A stretch of 64,000 bases of DNA, taken from contig NZ_FZOK01000002.1 in assembly GCF_900188245.1 (NCBI RefSeq), positions 248,001-312,000 of the forward strand. Direction: 5' to 3'. Every line of letters starts with the position of its first letter. Positions within the stretch are counted from its first letter, which is position 1. The stretch is from Belliella buryatensis. GTDB lineage: Bacteria; Bacteroidota; Bacteroidia; Cytophagales; Cyclobacteriaceae. The translations under genes and the position numbers were made by a program. The notes below the pieces were generated by a model, which was given only the letters and a program-made list of their open reading frames with translations, did no database searches and was not told the origin of the DNA. Shown one piece after another: positions 1 to 7,094 of this stretch.

Positions 1-1928
1 AAAAGCCAGCGGATTTCAAGCCCAAAGGAAACCTGTTTGTCTTTATCGATGAATGTCACCGTACCCAGAGCGGGGAGCTGCATACAGCCATGAAGGAATT
101 GTTGCCCGATGCTTTGTTTATTGGTTTTACAGGTACGCCCTTGTTGAAAACGGACAAGAAGAAGTCCATTGAGGTCTTTGGCAGGTATATCCATACCTAC
201 AAGTTTGATGAAGCTGTAAAGGATGGGGTAGTCCTAGATCTCTTGTATGAAGCCCGTGATGTGGACCAGAAAATCACCGATCAGAAAGGGATCGATGAAT
301 GGTTTGATACCGTCACCCGAGGGATGAACGACCTGCCCAAGGCAGAACTTAAACAGAAATGGGGCACCATGCAGAAAATCCTGAGTACCAAAGACCGCTT
401 GCAGAAAGTGGCATTTGACATCATAAAAGATTTCAGGGTGAAGCCCAGGTTGAAAGATGGAAGGGGCAATGCCATATTGGTATCCCGAAGCATTTATGAA
501 GCATGCCGTTATTATGAGATTTTTCAGCAGTTTGGCTTTAAGAAGTGTGCCATAGTTACCAGTTTTGAGCCTACCACTTCGAGCATCAAGGGAGAAAGTA
601 CAGGGGATGGAGAAACCGAGAAGTTGGAGCAGTACGAGATTTACCAAAAGATGCTCAACGGCAAAGACCGGGAGCAGTTTGAGAAAGATATTAAAAAGCA
701 GTTTATCGATGAACCTGCCAATATGCAGCTGCTGATTGTGGTGGATAAGTTGCTGACAGGTTTTGATGCGCCTTCCTGCACCTATCTGTATATCGACAAG
801 GAAATGCGTGACCACGGCCTGTTTCAGGCCATTTGCAGGGTAAACAGGACAGAAAAGGAGGACAAAGAGTTTGGATACATTGTGGATTACAAAAATCTGT
901 TCAATAGCCTGAATCAGTCCATTACCGATTACACCTCCGATGCCTTTGATGATTTCGAGGAAGAGGATGTCAAGGGTTTGTTGGTGGACCGCTTGGTGAA
1001 GGCCAAAGAAAGACTGGACGATGCCCTGGAAACCCTGTATGAATTGACCAAGCAGGTTGAGTCTCCCAAGGAAATCGAACAGTATCTGAAATACTTTGTT
1101 GGGAATACCGAGGATAAGGATGCTTTGAAGGAAAACGAGGAAAAGCGATTGACCTTTTACAAGGCTGTGGTTTCCCTGATCCGTGCCTACAACAACGTTG
1201 CTCCCGAAATGAAGGAAGCAGGTTACAGTGATGCAGAAGCCGAGCGCATCAAGTACAAGGTGGATAGCTACACCGAATTGAGGAACGCCATTAAAACTGC
1301 CAGTGGGGAATACATAGATCTCAAACAATACGAGCCCGATATGCGGCAATTGTTGGACATGTACCTAAGTGCAGATCCGAGCAGGACTATATCCAATTTC
1401 GAGGATGCTTCTTTGTTGCAGTTGGTGGTGGAGATTGGCATAGGAGCGGCCACCGACCGATTACCCAATATGGTCAAGAAAAGCCAGCAAGCTGTAGCCG
1501 AAACCTTGGAGGCCAATATGCGGAAAGTAATCACCCAAGAAATGCCCATCAACCCTGTGTATTATGAGCGTATGAGTGTGCTCTTGCAGGAATTGATCCA
1601 TCAGCGGAAAAGTGGGGCTGTTGCTTATGAGGAGTTTTTGAAGAAGATAGAAGAACTGGCCAAAAACCTGCAACCTGAAAACAAGCAAAGCCAATATCCG
1701 GAAGGGATCGATACACCAGCCAAACAAGCGCTCTACGAGGTTTTGAAAGATGTGGAGGCCACGATAGCCATGGAAGCAGATGTGGCTTACAATGTGGAGG
1801 AAAATTGGATTGGCAATACTCTGAAAGAACGGAAGGTCAAACGGGCCATCAGCAGGCATATCACAAATGAAGAGGATGCCAACAGGATATTGGAGATCGT
1901 AAAAAATCAGAAAGAGTACAGAAGATGA
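1..1928 (+). CDS. hsdR: Type I restriction enzyme R (HsdR) subunit, 3' part
   Basis: This is the C-terminal part of the ATP-dependent translocase/nuclease subunit of a type I restriction-modification complex; the reading frame is open from base 3 and the start lies upstream of the window. The first codons encode FIDECHRTQSG, the helicase motif II of HsdR. It is followed by FTGTPLL (motif III) and, further on, LLTGFDAP and FQAICRVNRT (motifs V and VI). The long helical C-terminus resembles the region that docks HsdR to HsdM/HsdS. The nuclease domain and Walker A would lie upstream and cannot be seen. The stop overlaps the start of the next gene (ATGA), so the two are probably translationally coupled. 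The segment looks richer in G+C than the RT region that follows. Family call is firm; intactness of the system is unknown. Confidence 0.93.
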   Translation, partial: KPADFKPKGNLFVFIDECHRTQSGELHTAMKELLPDALFIGFTGTPLLKTDKKKSIEVFGRYIHTYKFDEAVKDGVVLDLLYEARDVDQKITDQKGIDEWFDTVTRGMNDLPKAELKQKWGTMQKILSTKDRLQKVAFDIIKDFRVKPRLKDGRGNAILVSRSIYEACRYYEIFQQFGFKKCAIVTSFEPTTSSIKGESTGDGETEKLEQYEIYQKMLNGKDREQFEKDIKKQFIDEPANMQLLIVVDKLLTGFDAPSCTYLYIDKEMRDHGLFQAICRVNRTEKEDKEFGYIVDYKNLFNSLNQSITDYTSDAFDDFEEEDVKGLLVDRLVKAKERLDDALETLYELTKQVESPKEIEQYLKYFVGNTEDKDALKENEEKRLTFYKAVVSLIRAYNNVAPEMKEAGYSDAEAERIKYKVDSYTELRNAIKTASGEYIDLKQYEPDMRQLLDMYLSADPSRTISNFEDASLLQLVVEIGIGAATDRLPNMVKKSQQAVAETLEANMRKVITQEMPINPVYYERMSVLLQELIHQRKSGAVAYEEFLKKIEELAKNLQPENKQSQYPEGIDTPAKQALYEVLKDVEATIAMEADVAYNVEENWIGNTLKERKVKRAISRHITNEEDANRILEIVKNQKEYRR

Positions 1929-2632
1929 ATGTAGCAGGAATAGAAGTAGAGTTGGTACAGAAAGAAATCAAAAACCTGCATTTGGCTGTTTATCCTCCCG
2001 ATGGCAGGGTGCGATTGGCTGCACCTGTGGAGGTGAATGAAAAGACTTTGGAATTGTATGTGATATCCAAAATTCCATGGATCCGCAAGCAGCAACGCAA
2101 GTTTGCCAATCAGAACAGACAGTCTCCCAGAAAATATGTGGATCGGGAATCCCATTATTTCTTGGGTAAGCGCTATTTGTTGCGGGTGCATGAAACAGGA
2201 CATTCCTACCGATTTGCCAAAGTGGAGGTAAAGACCAAAACCTATTTGGAAATGTATGTGAAGCCTGGTTACACCACTGAACAGAAAGCTGAATTATTGA
2301 AAGAATGGTATCGTTCTGAGTTGAAGAAAGTATTGGCCGAGTTGCTTCCCAAGTGGGAAAAAATCCTAGGCGTTAAGGCGAATGAGATGAAAGTTCAGAC
2401 AATGCGCACTAAATGGGGCAGCTGCAATACCGATAAAGGCAATCTGCTCTTCAATATCGAACTGGCCAAAAAACCTTATGACTGCATCGAGTATGTGGTG
2501 GTCCACGAACTCGCCCATCTACTCGAACGCACCCACAATGACAACTTTATCGCCTACCTGGATAAGTATCTGCCCAATTGGAAGCACTTGAAGGAGGAGT
2601 TGAATAGTCTGCCGGTGGGGGAGGTAGGGTGA
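1925..2632 (+). CDS. SprT/YgjP-like zinc metalloprotease (M48-like, COG1451 type)
   Basis: A 235-residue predicted zinc metalloprotease of the YgjP/SprT-like group (DUF45). The zinc site is HELAH at residues 194-198 with a third ligand His at about 204 (ERTHNDNF). The family signature WGSC is at 164-167, just before the catalytic helix. No signal peptide is visible, so it should be cytoplasmic. Its ATG overlaps the hsdR stop by four bases, and proteins of this family are commonly encoded next to hsdR. A role in processing or regulating the restriction complex is inference, not shown. No gene follows closely; the next 430 bases hold the candidate RNA. Confidence 0.88.
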   Translation: MNVAGIEVELVQKEIKNLHLAVYPPDGRVRLAAPVEVNEKTLELYVISKIPWIRKQQRKFANQNRQSPRKYVDRESHYFLGKRYLLRVHETGHSYRFAKVEVKTKTYLEMYVKPGYTTEQKAELLKEWYRSELKKVLAELLPKWEKILGVKANEMKVQTMRTKWGSCNTDKGNLLFNIELAKKPYDCIEYVVVHELAHLLERTHNDNFIAYLDKYLPNWKHLKEELNSLPVGEVG

Positions 2633-2674
2633 TATTGATCAGTGAACTATCTCTAAATTATTTCTATATTTAAA

Positions 2675-3066
2675 GTTATAAGCAGAGGGAGAGCTGATGT
2701 ATACGTTTTATGGTATAGAGGAGTGATTCTCTTGTAACGCCCAACTTGATCGAAAGAAAAACGGTTGGTGTCAAGGTATTCCAGAAATGCAAACCACCGA
2801 AGGATTATTTCCAATAGGAGGCGAGCAACGATGTGAACCAGTAGTCTCCTGACTATTCGGTAAACCTTGTGACTTGTGTGTTTCTTCTTGAGCATATTGT
2901 TCCTGTAAGTAAAGATACAAAATCTATTTAGCTACCCAGCTTGAGTCGGAGCGGCATATGTTGAGTATTTGCATGTGTCGAAAAAGCATGTATATGTCCG
3001 GAATTCATTTATTTGATTTCTGTAAAAGCAAAAAGCTTCGCATGGGTCTCCCCTGCTTATTTTTTT
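2675..3066 (+). ncRNA. Candidate structured non-coding RNA upstream of the reverse transcriptase (DRT2-type)
   Basis: No convincing conventional gene lies between the metalloprotease stop (2632) and the RT start (3072). Complementary segments nest on the plus strand: CAAGGT 2772-2777 with ACCTTG 2864-2869; ACCGAA 2796-2801 with TTCGGT 2856-2861; AGGAG 2816-2820 with CTCCT 2846-2850. A separate hairpin pairs CCAAC 2741-2745 with GTTGG 2764-2768, and another pairs 2717-2721 with 2728-2732. The segment ends in a terminator-like hairpin (3040-3056) plus T-tract. In characterised DRT2 systems a structured RNA directly upstream of the RT is the template for rolling-circle cDNA synthesis; position, size and structure fit that. 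The 5' end is a guess because no clear promoter was found; the 3' end is taken from the hairpin. Confidence 0.5.
3040..3066 (+). terminator. Terminator-like hairpin between the candidate ncRNA and the RT gene
   Basis: GCA-T-GGG (3040-3046) pairs with CCC-C-TGC (3050-3056) around a 3-base loop with one mismatch, followed by a tract of mainly T to 3066. The RT start codon is at 3072. A terminator here would release a short upstream RNA and leave the RT to be made by read-through or its own weak promoter. Confidence 0.6.
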
Positions 3067-3071
3067 CCATT

Positions 3072-4637
3072 ATGAAAAAGAAAAAGGATTGGTTCAAGAT
3101 TAAACGTTACCCCCACATAGGGCTTCCGTTGGACGTGCGGGATAGATATAAATGGATTGAGCCTTATATTACAAACCCTGAAAAGATAGCTAAGCATCGA
3201 TTTTTACCCTTCATTCATAAATCACTTACATTTCGAAAATTTCGCAAAGTGTATTGTGAAAAAGATGGCAAGCTTGATCCAAATTACATAAAGGAAAGGA
3301 AAGCTTCGAGAAAGGCTGATAAAAAGGGTAGAGAGCTTTTTTATGCCAGTCATTTGGACACTTTAATTTTTAGCTATTATGCTTATATTTTGACTGATGC
3401 CTATGAAAAGAAGATCAAGGAGCCAATTTACGACCTATCAGAGGTAGTAAATGCTTATCGGTCTATTCCGGTAAATCCATTAATCATCGATGGACCAAAT
3501 AAGTGCAATATTGACTTTGCCAATGATGCATTTGAATTTATCAGATCATATGAAGAGGAGGAATTTGTGGTCATTGCCTTTGATATTTCTAGTTTCTTTG
3601 ACAACCTAAACCACAGGCTTCTTAGAGAAAGATGGGTACAAGTTTGGGGGAATGTTGATGGGTTGAAAAATGGCGAACTCCCCTCAGATCATTTTAATGT
3701 TTTCAAGAATATCACTAGATTTAGTTACATTGATATCGTAGATATATTTGAGGAATTTAAAGATAGAATTATTACCAGGAAAACCAGAAAAGATGGTTCA
3801 TTTGGTCCTGTCAAGGAAAAGCCTGTAAAGAAGATTAAATACCTCAGGAATCAAAATGCTTTGGCTTTTTGCAATCTAAAGGATTTTTTAAAAGTAAAGG
3901 GTAAGTTGCTTCAACCTTCAAAGACTAAAAAGCTGAAAGATGGAAGAGTTGTGCCAAGAAATTTTGGAATTCCTCAAGGATCACCCATCAGCTCAGTACT
4001 TGCAAATATCTATCTCTTGAATTTTGATAAGGCTATCAATGAATTTGTGAGATCAAATGGATTATATAGAAGATATTCAGATGATATCATAGTCGTCTGC
4101 CCGAAGTCAATGAAATCCGACTTAGAAAATCTGGTTTACTCGGAAATAAAAAAAGTTTGTTTGAAAATACAGCCCAAGAAAACACAGGTTTTTCATTTCA
4201 AAAGAGATGAGTCCAATCAGCTTATATGTGGGCAAGAGTTTGAAAATGGGATTAATTGGAATAAAAACCTTCTTTATCTCGGTTTTGAGTTTGATGGTCA
4301 GTATTCCTTTTTGAAATCTGCCAGTCTTTCTGGATATTATCGGAAAATGAAGAAAAATGTCAAAAGAGCAAAGCATTTTGCTTCAAAGCGATATTCAAAA
4401 ACCAAAGGAGAACTTTTTAAAAGGAGGATCTTCAAGAAGTTTTCTTATAAAGGAGCAAAAAGGTTTAGGAAATGGGTGTGGAATGACAAAATATCCAAAT
4501 TCGAAAAGTCCGATTATTATAACTATGGCAACTTCCTTACATATGCTAAAAAAGCTGCTGAAAACATGAATAACAACAAAATCAGAGGGCAGATAAAAAG
4601 ACACTGGAATATTTTGAATGATTTGATCAAAAATTAA
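3072..4637 (+). CDS. Reverse transcriptase, DRT2-like (UG2-type) anti-phage defence RT
   Basis: A 521-residue stand-alone RT. Motif A is FDISSFF (catalytic D171), motif B is GIPQGSPIS at 299-307, motif C is YSDD at 335-338 (catalytic D337 and D338), and the motif E region is LYLGFEFDG at 401-409. The N-terminus (KRYPHIGLPL, then LPFI, YASH, FSYY) resembles what I recall of the DRT2/UG2 group, whose members abort phage infection by rolling-circle cDNA synthesis on an upstream RNA. There is no maturase or endonuclease domain, no retron VTG motif, no obvious group II intron and no template/variable repeat pair for a diversity-generating element. The frame opens at 2958, but the start at 3072 (MKKKKDWF) is preferred because the extension would cover the terminator-like hairpin and reads poorly. 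Two small genes follow. RT identity is firm; the subgroup rests on remembered motifs and context. Confidence 0.85.
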   Translation: MKKKKDWFKIKRYPHIGLPLDVRDRYKWIEPYITNPEKIAKHRFLPFIHKSLTFRKFRKVYCEKDGKLDPNYIKERKASRKADKKGRELFYASHLDTLIFSYYAYILTDAYEKKIKEPIYDLSEVVNAYRSIPVNPLIIDGPNKCNIDFANDAFEFIRSYEEEEFVVIAFDISSFFDNLNHRLLRERWVQVWGNVDGLKNGELPSDHFNVFKNITRFSYIDIVDIFEEFKDRIITRKTRKDGSFGPVKEKPVKKIKYLRNQNALAFCNLKDFLKVKGKLLQPSKTKKLKDGRVVPRNFGIPQGSPISSVLANIYLLNFDKAINEFVRSNGLYRRYSDDIIVVCPKSMKSDLENLVYSEIKKVCLKIQPKKTQVFHFKRDESNQLICGQEFENGINWNKNLLYLGFEFDGQYSFLKSASLSGYYRKMKKNVKRAKHFASKRYSKTKGELFKRRIFKKFSYKGAKRFRKWVWNDKISKFEKSDYYNYGNFLTYAKKAAENMNNNKIRGQIKRHWNILNDLIKN

Positions 4638-4649
4638 AACTTATAAGAT

Positions 4650-4946
4650 ATGGCCATAAAAGGAGAAAAATACCATATGATAGAAGTAGAAAGTTATTTA
4701 CCAACGAGTACATCCGGATTGCACGGGAAAGTGCATATACGGCCTGTTCCAGGTCAGGCAGGATTTCCTCCGGATTTGCATGTGCAATGTTCAAAAGATT
4801 TGAGCAAGGAATATCCCGTAGGTACTAGATTCCTAATAAAAGGGAAATTGAATGATTTACAGGGTGGAGGCAAATTTATCTATAGTTCCTATCAATGGGC
4901 TTATGAGGTTATATCAATTGGAAGCGGACCAGTAATTAAATATTAA
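4650..4946 (+). CDS. Small protein of unknown function in the RT locus
   Basis: A 98-residue protein (89 if it starts at MIEVES, 4677) only 12 bases after the RT stop, so probably co-transcribed. It has no signal peptide or membrane segment. It shows a central HIRPVPGQ segment, then FPPDLHVQCSKDL and PVGTRFLIKGKL, with mostly beta-type sequence at the C-end. The alternating pattern could suit a small OB-like or SH3-like fold, but that is a guess. I do not recognise an established family. Its stop codon overlaps the start of the next small ORF. An accessory role in the RT system, or simple island cargo, are both possible. Confidence 0.65.
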   Translation: MAIKGEKYHMIEVESYLPTSTSGLHGKVHIRPVPGQAGFPPDLHVQCSKDLSKEYPVGTRFLIKGKLNDLQGGGKFIYSSYQWAYEVISIGSGPVIKY

Positions 4947-5092
4947 TGGAACGGATAGACTTTAATCAGGAAGAAATTGAAAAAATTTTTAAAGAGGCTG
5001 AAACTAAGCTCTTTTCAGAAAGTATAATCCATTGGTTTTCTTACGAAAAGCCTTTTGTTTGCTCGAATGGTACAGAAGTGAATTTATACTAA
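4946..5092 (+). CDS. Very small ORF (48 residues) overlapping the preceding stop
   Basis: The ATG overlaps the TAA of the preceding gene (TAATG), typical of translational coupling. The product starts MERIDFNQEEIEKIF and ends NGTEVNLY. The first half is a probable charged helix; the second half is aromatic. No family is recognised. It could be a genuine small partner of the upstream protein or the truncated start of a once longer gene, because the DNA after it is AT-rich and featureless to 5272. Confidence 0.4.
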   Translation: MERIDFNQEEIEKIFKEAETKLFSESIIHWFSYEKPFVCSNGTEVNLY

Positions 5093-5272
5093 AATTGATG
5101 TTATTTTTCTCTTAAGCGGATATTATTGACTTTGTAAAGGATTTGTTTATTATTATTGACAGTTAGATGATTATAAACTAGATGATTATTTAAGTTTGAA
5201 ACCTGCTAAAAATTTCTTTTTTTGTAGTCCCAGAATCAATCTCCTGTTAGGATTAAAGTAGTTTGAAGTACA

Positions 5273-6268
5273 ATGATCTTAATGGATTTTCCCAGCATAG
5301 AAAAAAACAAAATGACAAATTATTACGAGATTCTTGGTTTATCCCGAGATGCATCACAATCTGAAATTAGAGAAGCATATAGAAAGCTTGCCTTTAAGTT
5401 TCATCCAGATAAAAATAATGGTGATATATATATTGAAAACTTGTTTAAAAAAATCCAAAGGGCTTTTATTGTTCTAAGTAATCCTGAGGAAAGGTATAAC
5501 TATGATATTTCATTTTTCGGATCTAGTCAATCAATCAAAAAACCGGAGATTATATTTTTTAATTCAGATTCAATTGAAGTTGGGGAGAATAAAAAAGAGA
5601 TTACATTTTATTGGGATGTAAAAAATGCTACTACAATTGAATTGAAGCCATTTGGGAATGTTGATTCTTTTGGGAAAAAGACAATAAAATTCAATAAAAT
5701 GAATAGGCCTAGCTTTGAAGTATTCCTTAACGCAACAAATTCATCAGGTACGGTAAATCAGGTCATTCAATTAAAAAATGAGAGGTTAAAAAACGTGGAT
5801 GTTTCGAGAGGCAACATTTATTCAACAACTTATTCTAGTACAGGATATCGATCATTTGATTCTGAAAAAAAGAATCAAAATTCTCAACCCGATAACTTAG
5901 CTTCTATAGGTAAAAGGGTTGGGGCTTTATTTATCGATGCTTTAATTCTATCCGTTTTTTTTAATGTTATTTTTGGTTTGTCTAGGGATGAAAATCTCAA
6001 AGCACTGTTGCCGATTTTTGCGGTTATTTACTTCACATTTTTTGAAAGCTCAAAGCACCAGGCGACACTTGGAAAGATGCTTTTTAGAATCAAGGTTATA
6101 GATCTTAATGGTAATAGACTTTCTCAATTAAACTCCCTAGGTAGATCATTAGGCAGGGTTCTATCAGGAATGACCTTATTAATAGGATATATTATGGCAA
6201 TTTTTCGAGATGATAATAAAACCCTTCATGATATCATAGCTGAGACTTTTGTAGTGGAGGCTCGATGA
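5273..6268 (+). CDS. DnaJ-domain / RDD-family membrane fusion protein
   Basis: A 331-residue fusion (318 if started at MTNYYEIL, 5312, which is the usual J-domain start and is preferred biologically). The J domain has its HPD triad at residues 44-46. A central segment (about 93-175) with WDVKNATTIEL and ATNSSGTV looks like an Ig-like beta domain. A serine-rich linker follows, and then an RDD domain from LASIGKRVGALFID to the C-end with hydrophobic membrane segments and FRDDNKTLHDII near the end. J domains stimulate Hsp70 ATPase; RDD proteins are membrane proteins of mixed or unknown function. Tethering Hsp70 to the membrane is a reasonable inference. The gene is AT-rich and sits in the accessory island. 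Confidence 0.8.
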   Translation: MILMDFPSIEKNKMTNYYEILGLSRDASQSEIREAYRKLAFKFHPDKNNGDIYIENLFKKIQRAFIVLSNPEERYNYDISFFGSSQSIKKPEIIFFNSDSIEVGENKKEITFYWDVKNATTIELKPFGNVDSFGKKTIKFNKMNRPSFEVFLNATNSSGTVNQVIQLKNERLKNVDVSRGNIYSTTYSSTGYRSFDSEKKNQNSQPDNLASIGKRVGALFIDALILSVFFNVIFGLSRDENLKALLPIFAVIYFTFFESSKHQATLGKMLFRIKVIDLNGNRLSQLNSLGRSLGRVLSGMTLLIGYIMAIFRDDNKTLHDIIAETFVVEAR

Positions 6269-6328
6269 AGTATTTTAAACGAATTGATTTCAAACTCGCA
6301 ATAAGCAACCTAAACAAACAAATAGATT

Positions 6329-6598
6329 ATGAATATCGATAAATTTATTCTTCCAAGATTTAAAAGATTTAGAACAGTACATATTGGTATAAAACGATTA
6401 TTGTTTGTACTAACTTTTCCAATTTTTATTACATCTATTCTTGCCTTTATTTATTGTTTATTTGAGATGTATATTGGACCAAGTTATTTAGATGCTGATG
6501 TAGGTGCAGGGATTTCGTTTGTTTTAGCATTATCTTATCTTGTATTTTGGACTTTGGTTCGTATTGTTATATGGGTTTATGATGGATTTGTTTCATAA
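6329..6598 (+). CDS. Small membrane protein of unknown function
   Basis: An 89-residue protein with two clear hydrophobic stretches, around residues 24-45 (LLFVLTFPIFITSILAFIYC) and 62-82 (ISFVLALSYLVFWTLVRIVI). A basic N-terminus is consistent with an inner-membrane hairpin. No family is recognised. It lies 60 bases after the J-domain/RDD gene and is similarly AT-rich, so both may belong to the same acquired segment. Confidence 0.55.
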   Translation: MNIDKFILPRFKRFRTVHIGIKRLLFVLTFPIFITSILAFIYCLFEMYIGPSYLDADVGAGISFVLALSYLVFWTLVRIVIWVYDGFVS

Positions 6599-6907
6599 TA
6601 AATTCCTTGGATGTATAAGTCTTAGGGATATTTTTCTTTCTCTTTGAGTGCTTTGAACTGATTGCTTAGACACTACTTATAAAGAGAAATATCAGATGTT
6701 TTTGGTTAGCTTGGGATTCCAGAAGTTCTCCCAAATTTAAAAGAGACAATCAGCTATGCATGCAAAGAGAAAAACAGAATGGTTGTCCCTGTGCCTAAAG
6801 CTAGCAAAAATTAAATTTCCATATATGGTTTGCCAATAATAAATGCTTCTTCATGTTTATACTCTGATAAAATTGAATTTTTGTAAATAGTTTCTCAAAA
6901 AACACAA
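6599..6907. other. AT-rich intergenic end of the accessory island
   Basis: About 310 bases between the small membrane protein and the tRNA-Leu terminator. The plus frame 6710-6814 reads LGIPEVLPNLKETISYAC... and ends KASKN; it lacks a start codon and follows a stop at 6707, so it could be the tail of a decayed gene. No integrase or repeat was recognised. Confidence 0.4.
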
Positions 6908-6939
6908 AAACCCCTCCAAAATTGCTTTTGAAGGGGTTT
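6908..6939 (-). terminator. Hairpin terminator downstream of tRNA-Leu
   Basis: Read on the minus strand, AAACCCCTTCAAAA pairs with a matching TTTTGGAGGGGTTT arm around a short loop, followed by a T-run. It begins a few bases after the tRNA 3' end. Confidence 0.75.
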
Positions 6940-6943
6940 GTTG

Positions 6944-7025
6944 TACCCAGGGCCGGAGTCGAACCGGCACGCCCGAGGGCATTGGTGTTTGAGACCAACG
7001 CGTCTACCAATTCCGCCACCTGGGC
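6944..7025 (-). tRNA. tRNA-Leu, anticodon CAA
   Basis: On the minus strand the 82-base gene starts GCCCAGGTGGCGGAATTGG and ends CCTGGGT plus discriminator A. The acceptor stem is 7 bp with a closing G-U. The anticodon arm is TTGGT-CTCAAAC-ACCAA, giving anticodon CAA (reads UUG). A variable arm with GCCCTCGGGC and a T-arm CCGGTTCGACTCCGG complete a class II tRNA. CCA is not encoded. Its 3' end faces the accessory island at 1-6.9 kb, the side integrating elements use. Confidence 0.95.
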
Positions 7026-7094
7026 AGGTGAATTATCCATTCCTTGCTGAATGGGATGCAAATATGATTACTATTTTTTTTCTGTGCAAGCCAC

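Noticed and set aside
2653-2895. Minus-strand 80-codon ORF as a conventional gene
   Set aside because: It lies wholly inside the candidate RNA, antisense to it, with no promoter, no known homology and biased hydrophobic composition. It is kept only as a hypothesis about the cDNA product.
2958-3071. N-terminal extension of the RT
   Set aside because: It runs through the terminator-like hairpin and reads as low-quality sequence; the family-like N-end begins soon after the ATG at 3072.
3072-4637. RT as retron, group II intron or diversity-generating element
   Set aside because: No retron VTG motif, no maturase or intron end structures, and no template/variable repeat pair was seen.
6265-6342. 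25-codon ORF overlapping the end of the J-domain/RDD gene
   Set aside because: Very short, no recognisable features, and the next real gene starts in another frame within it.
6801-7061. Minus-strand ORF across tRNA-Leu
   Set aside because: It overlaps the tRNA and its terminator, and its central part is translated tRNA.
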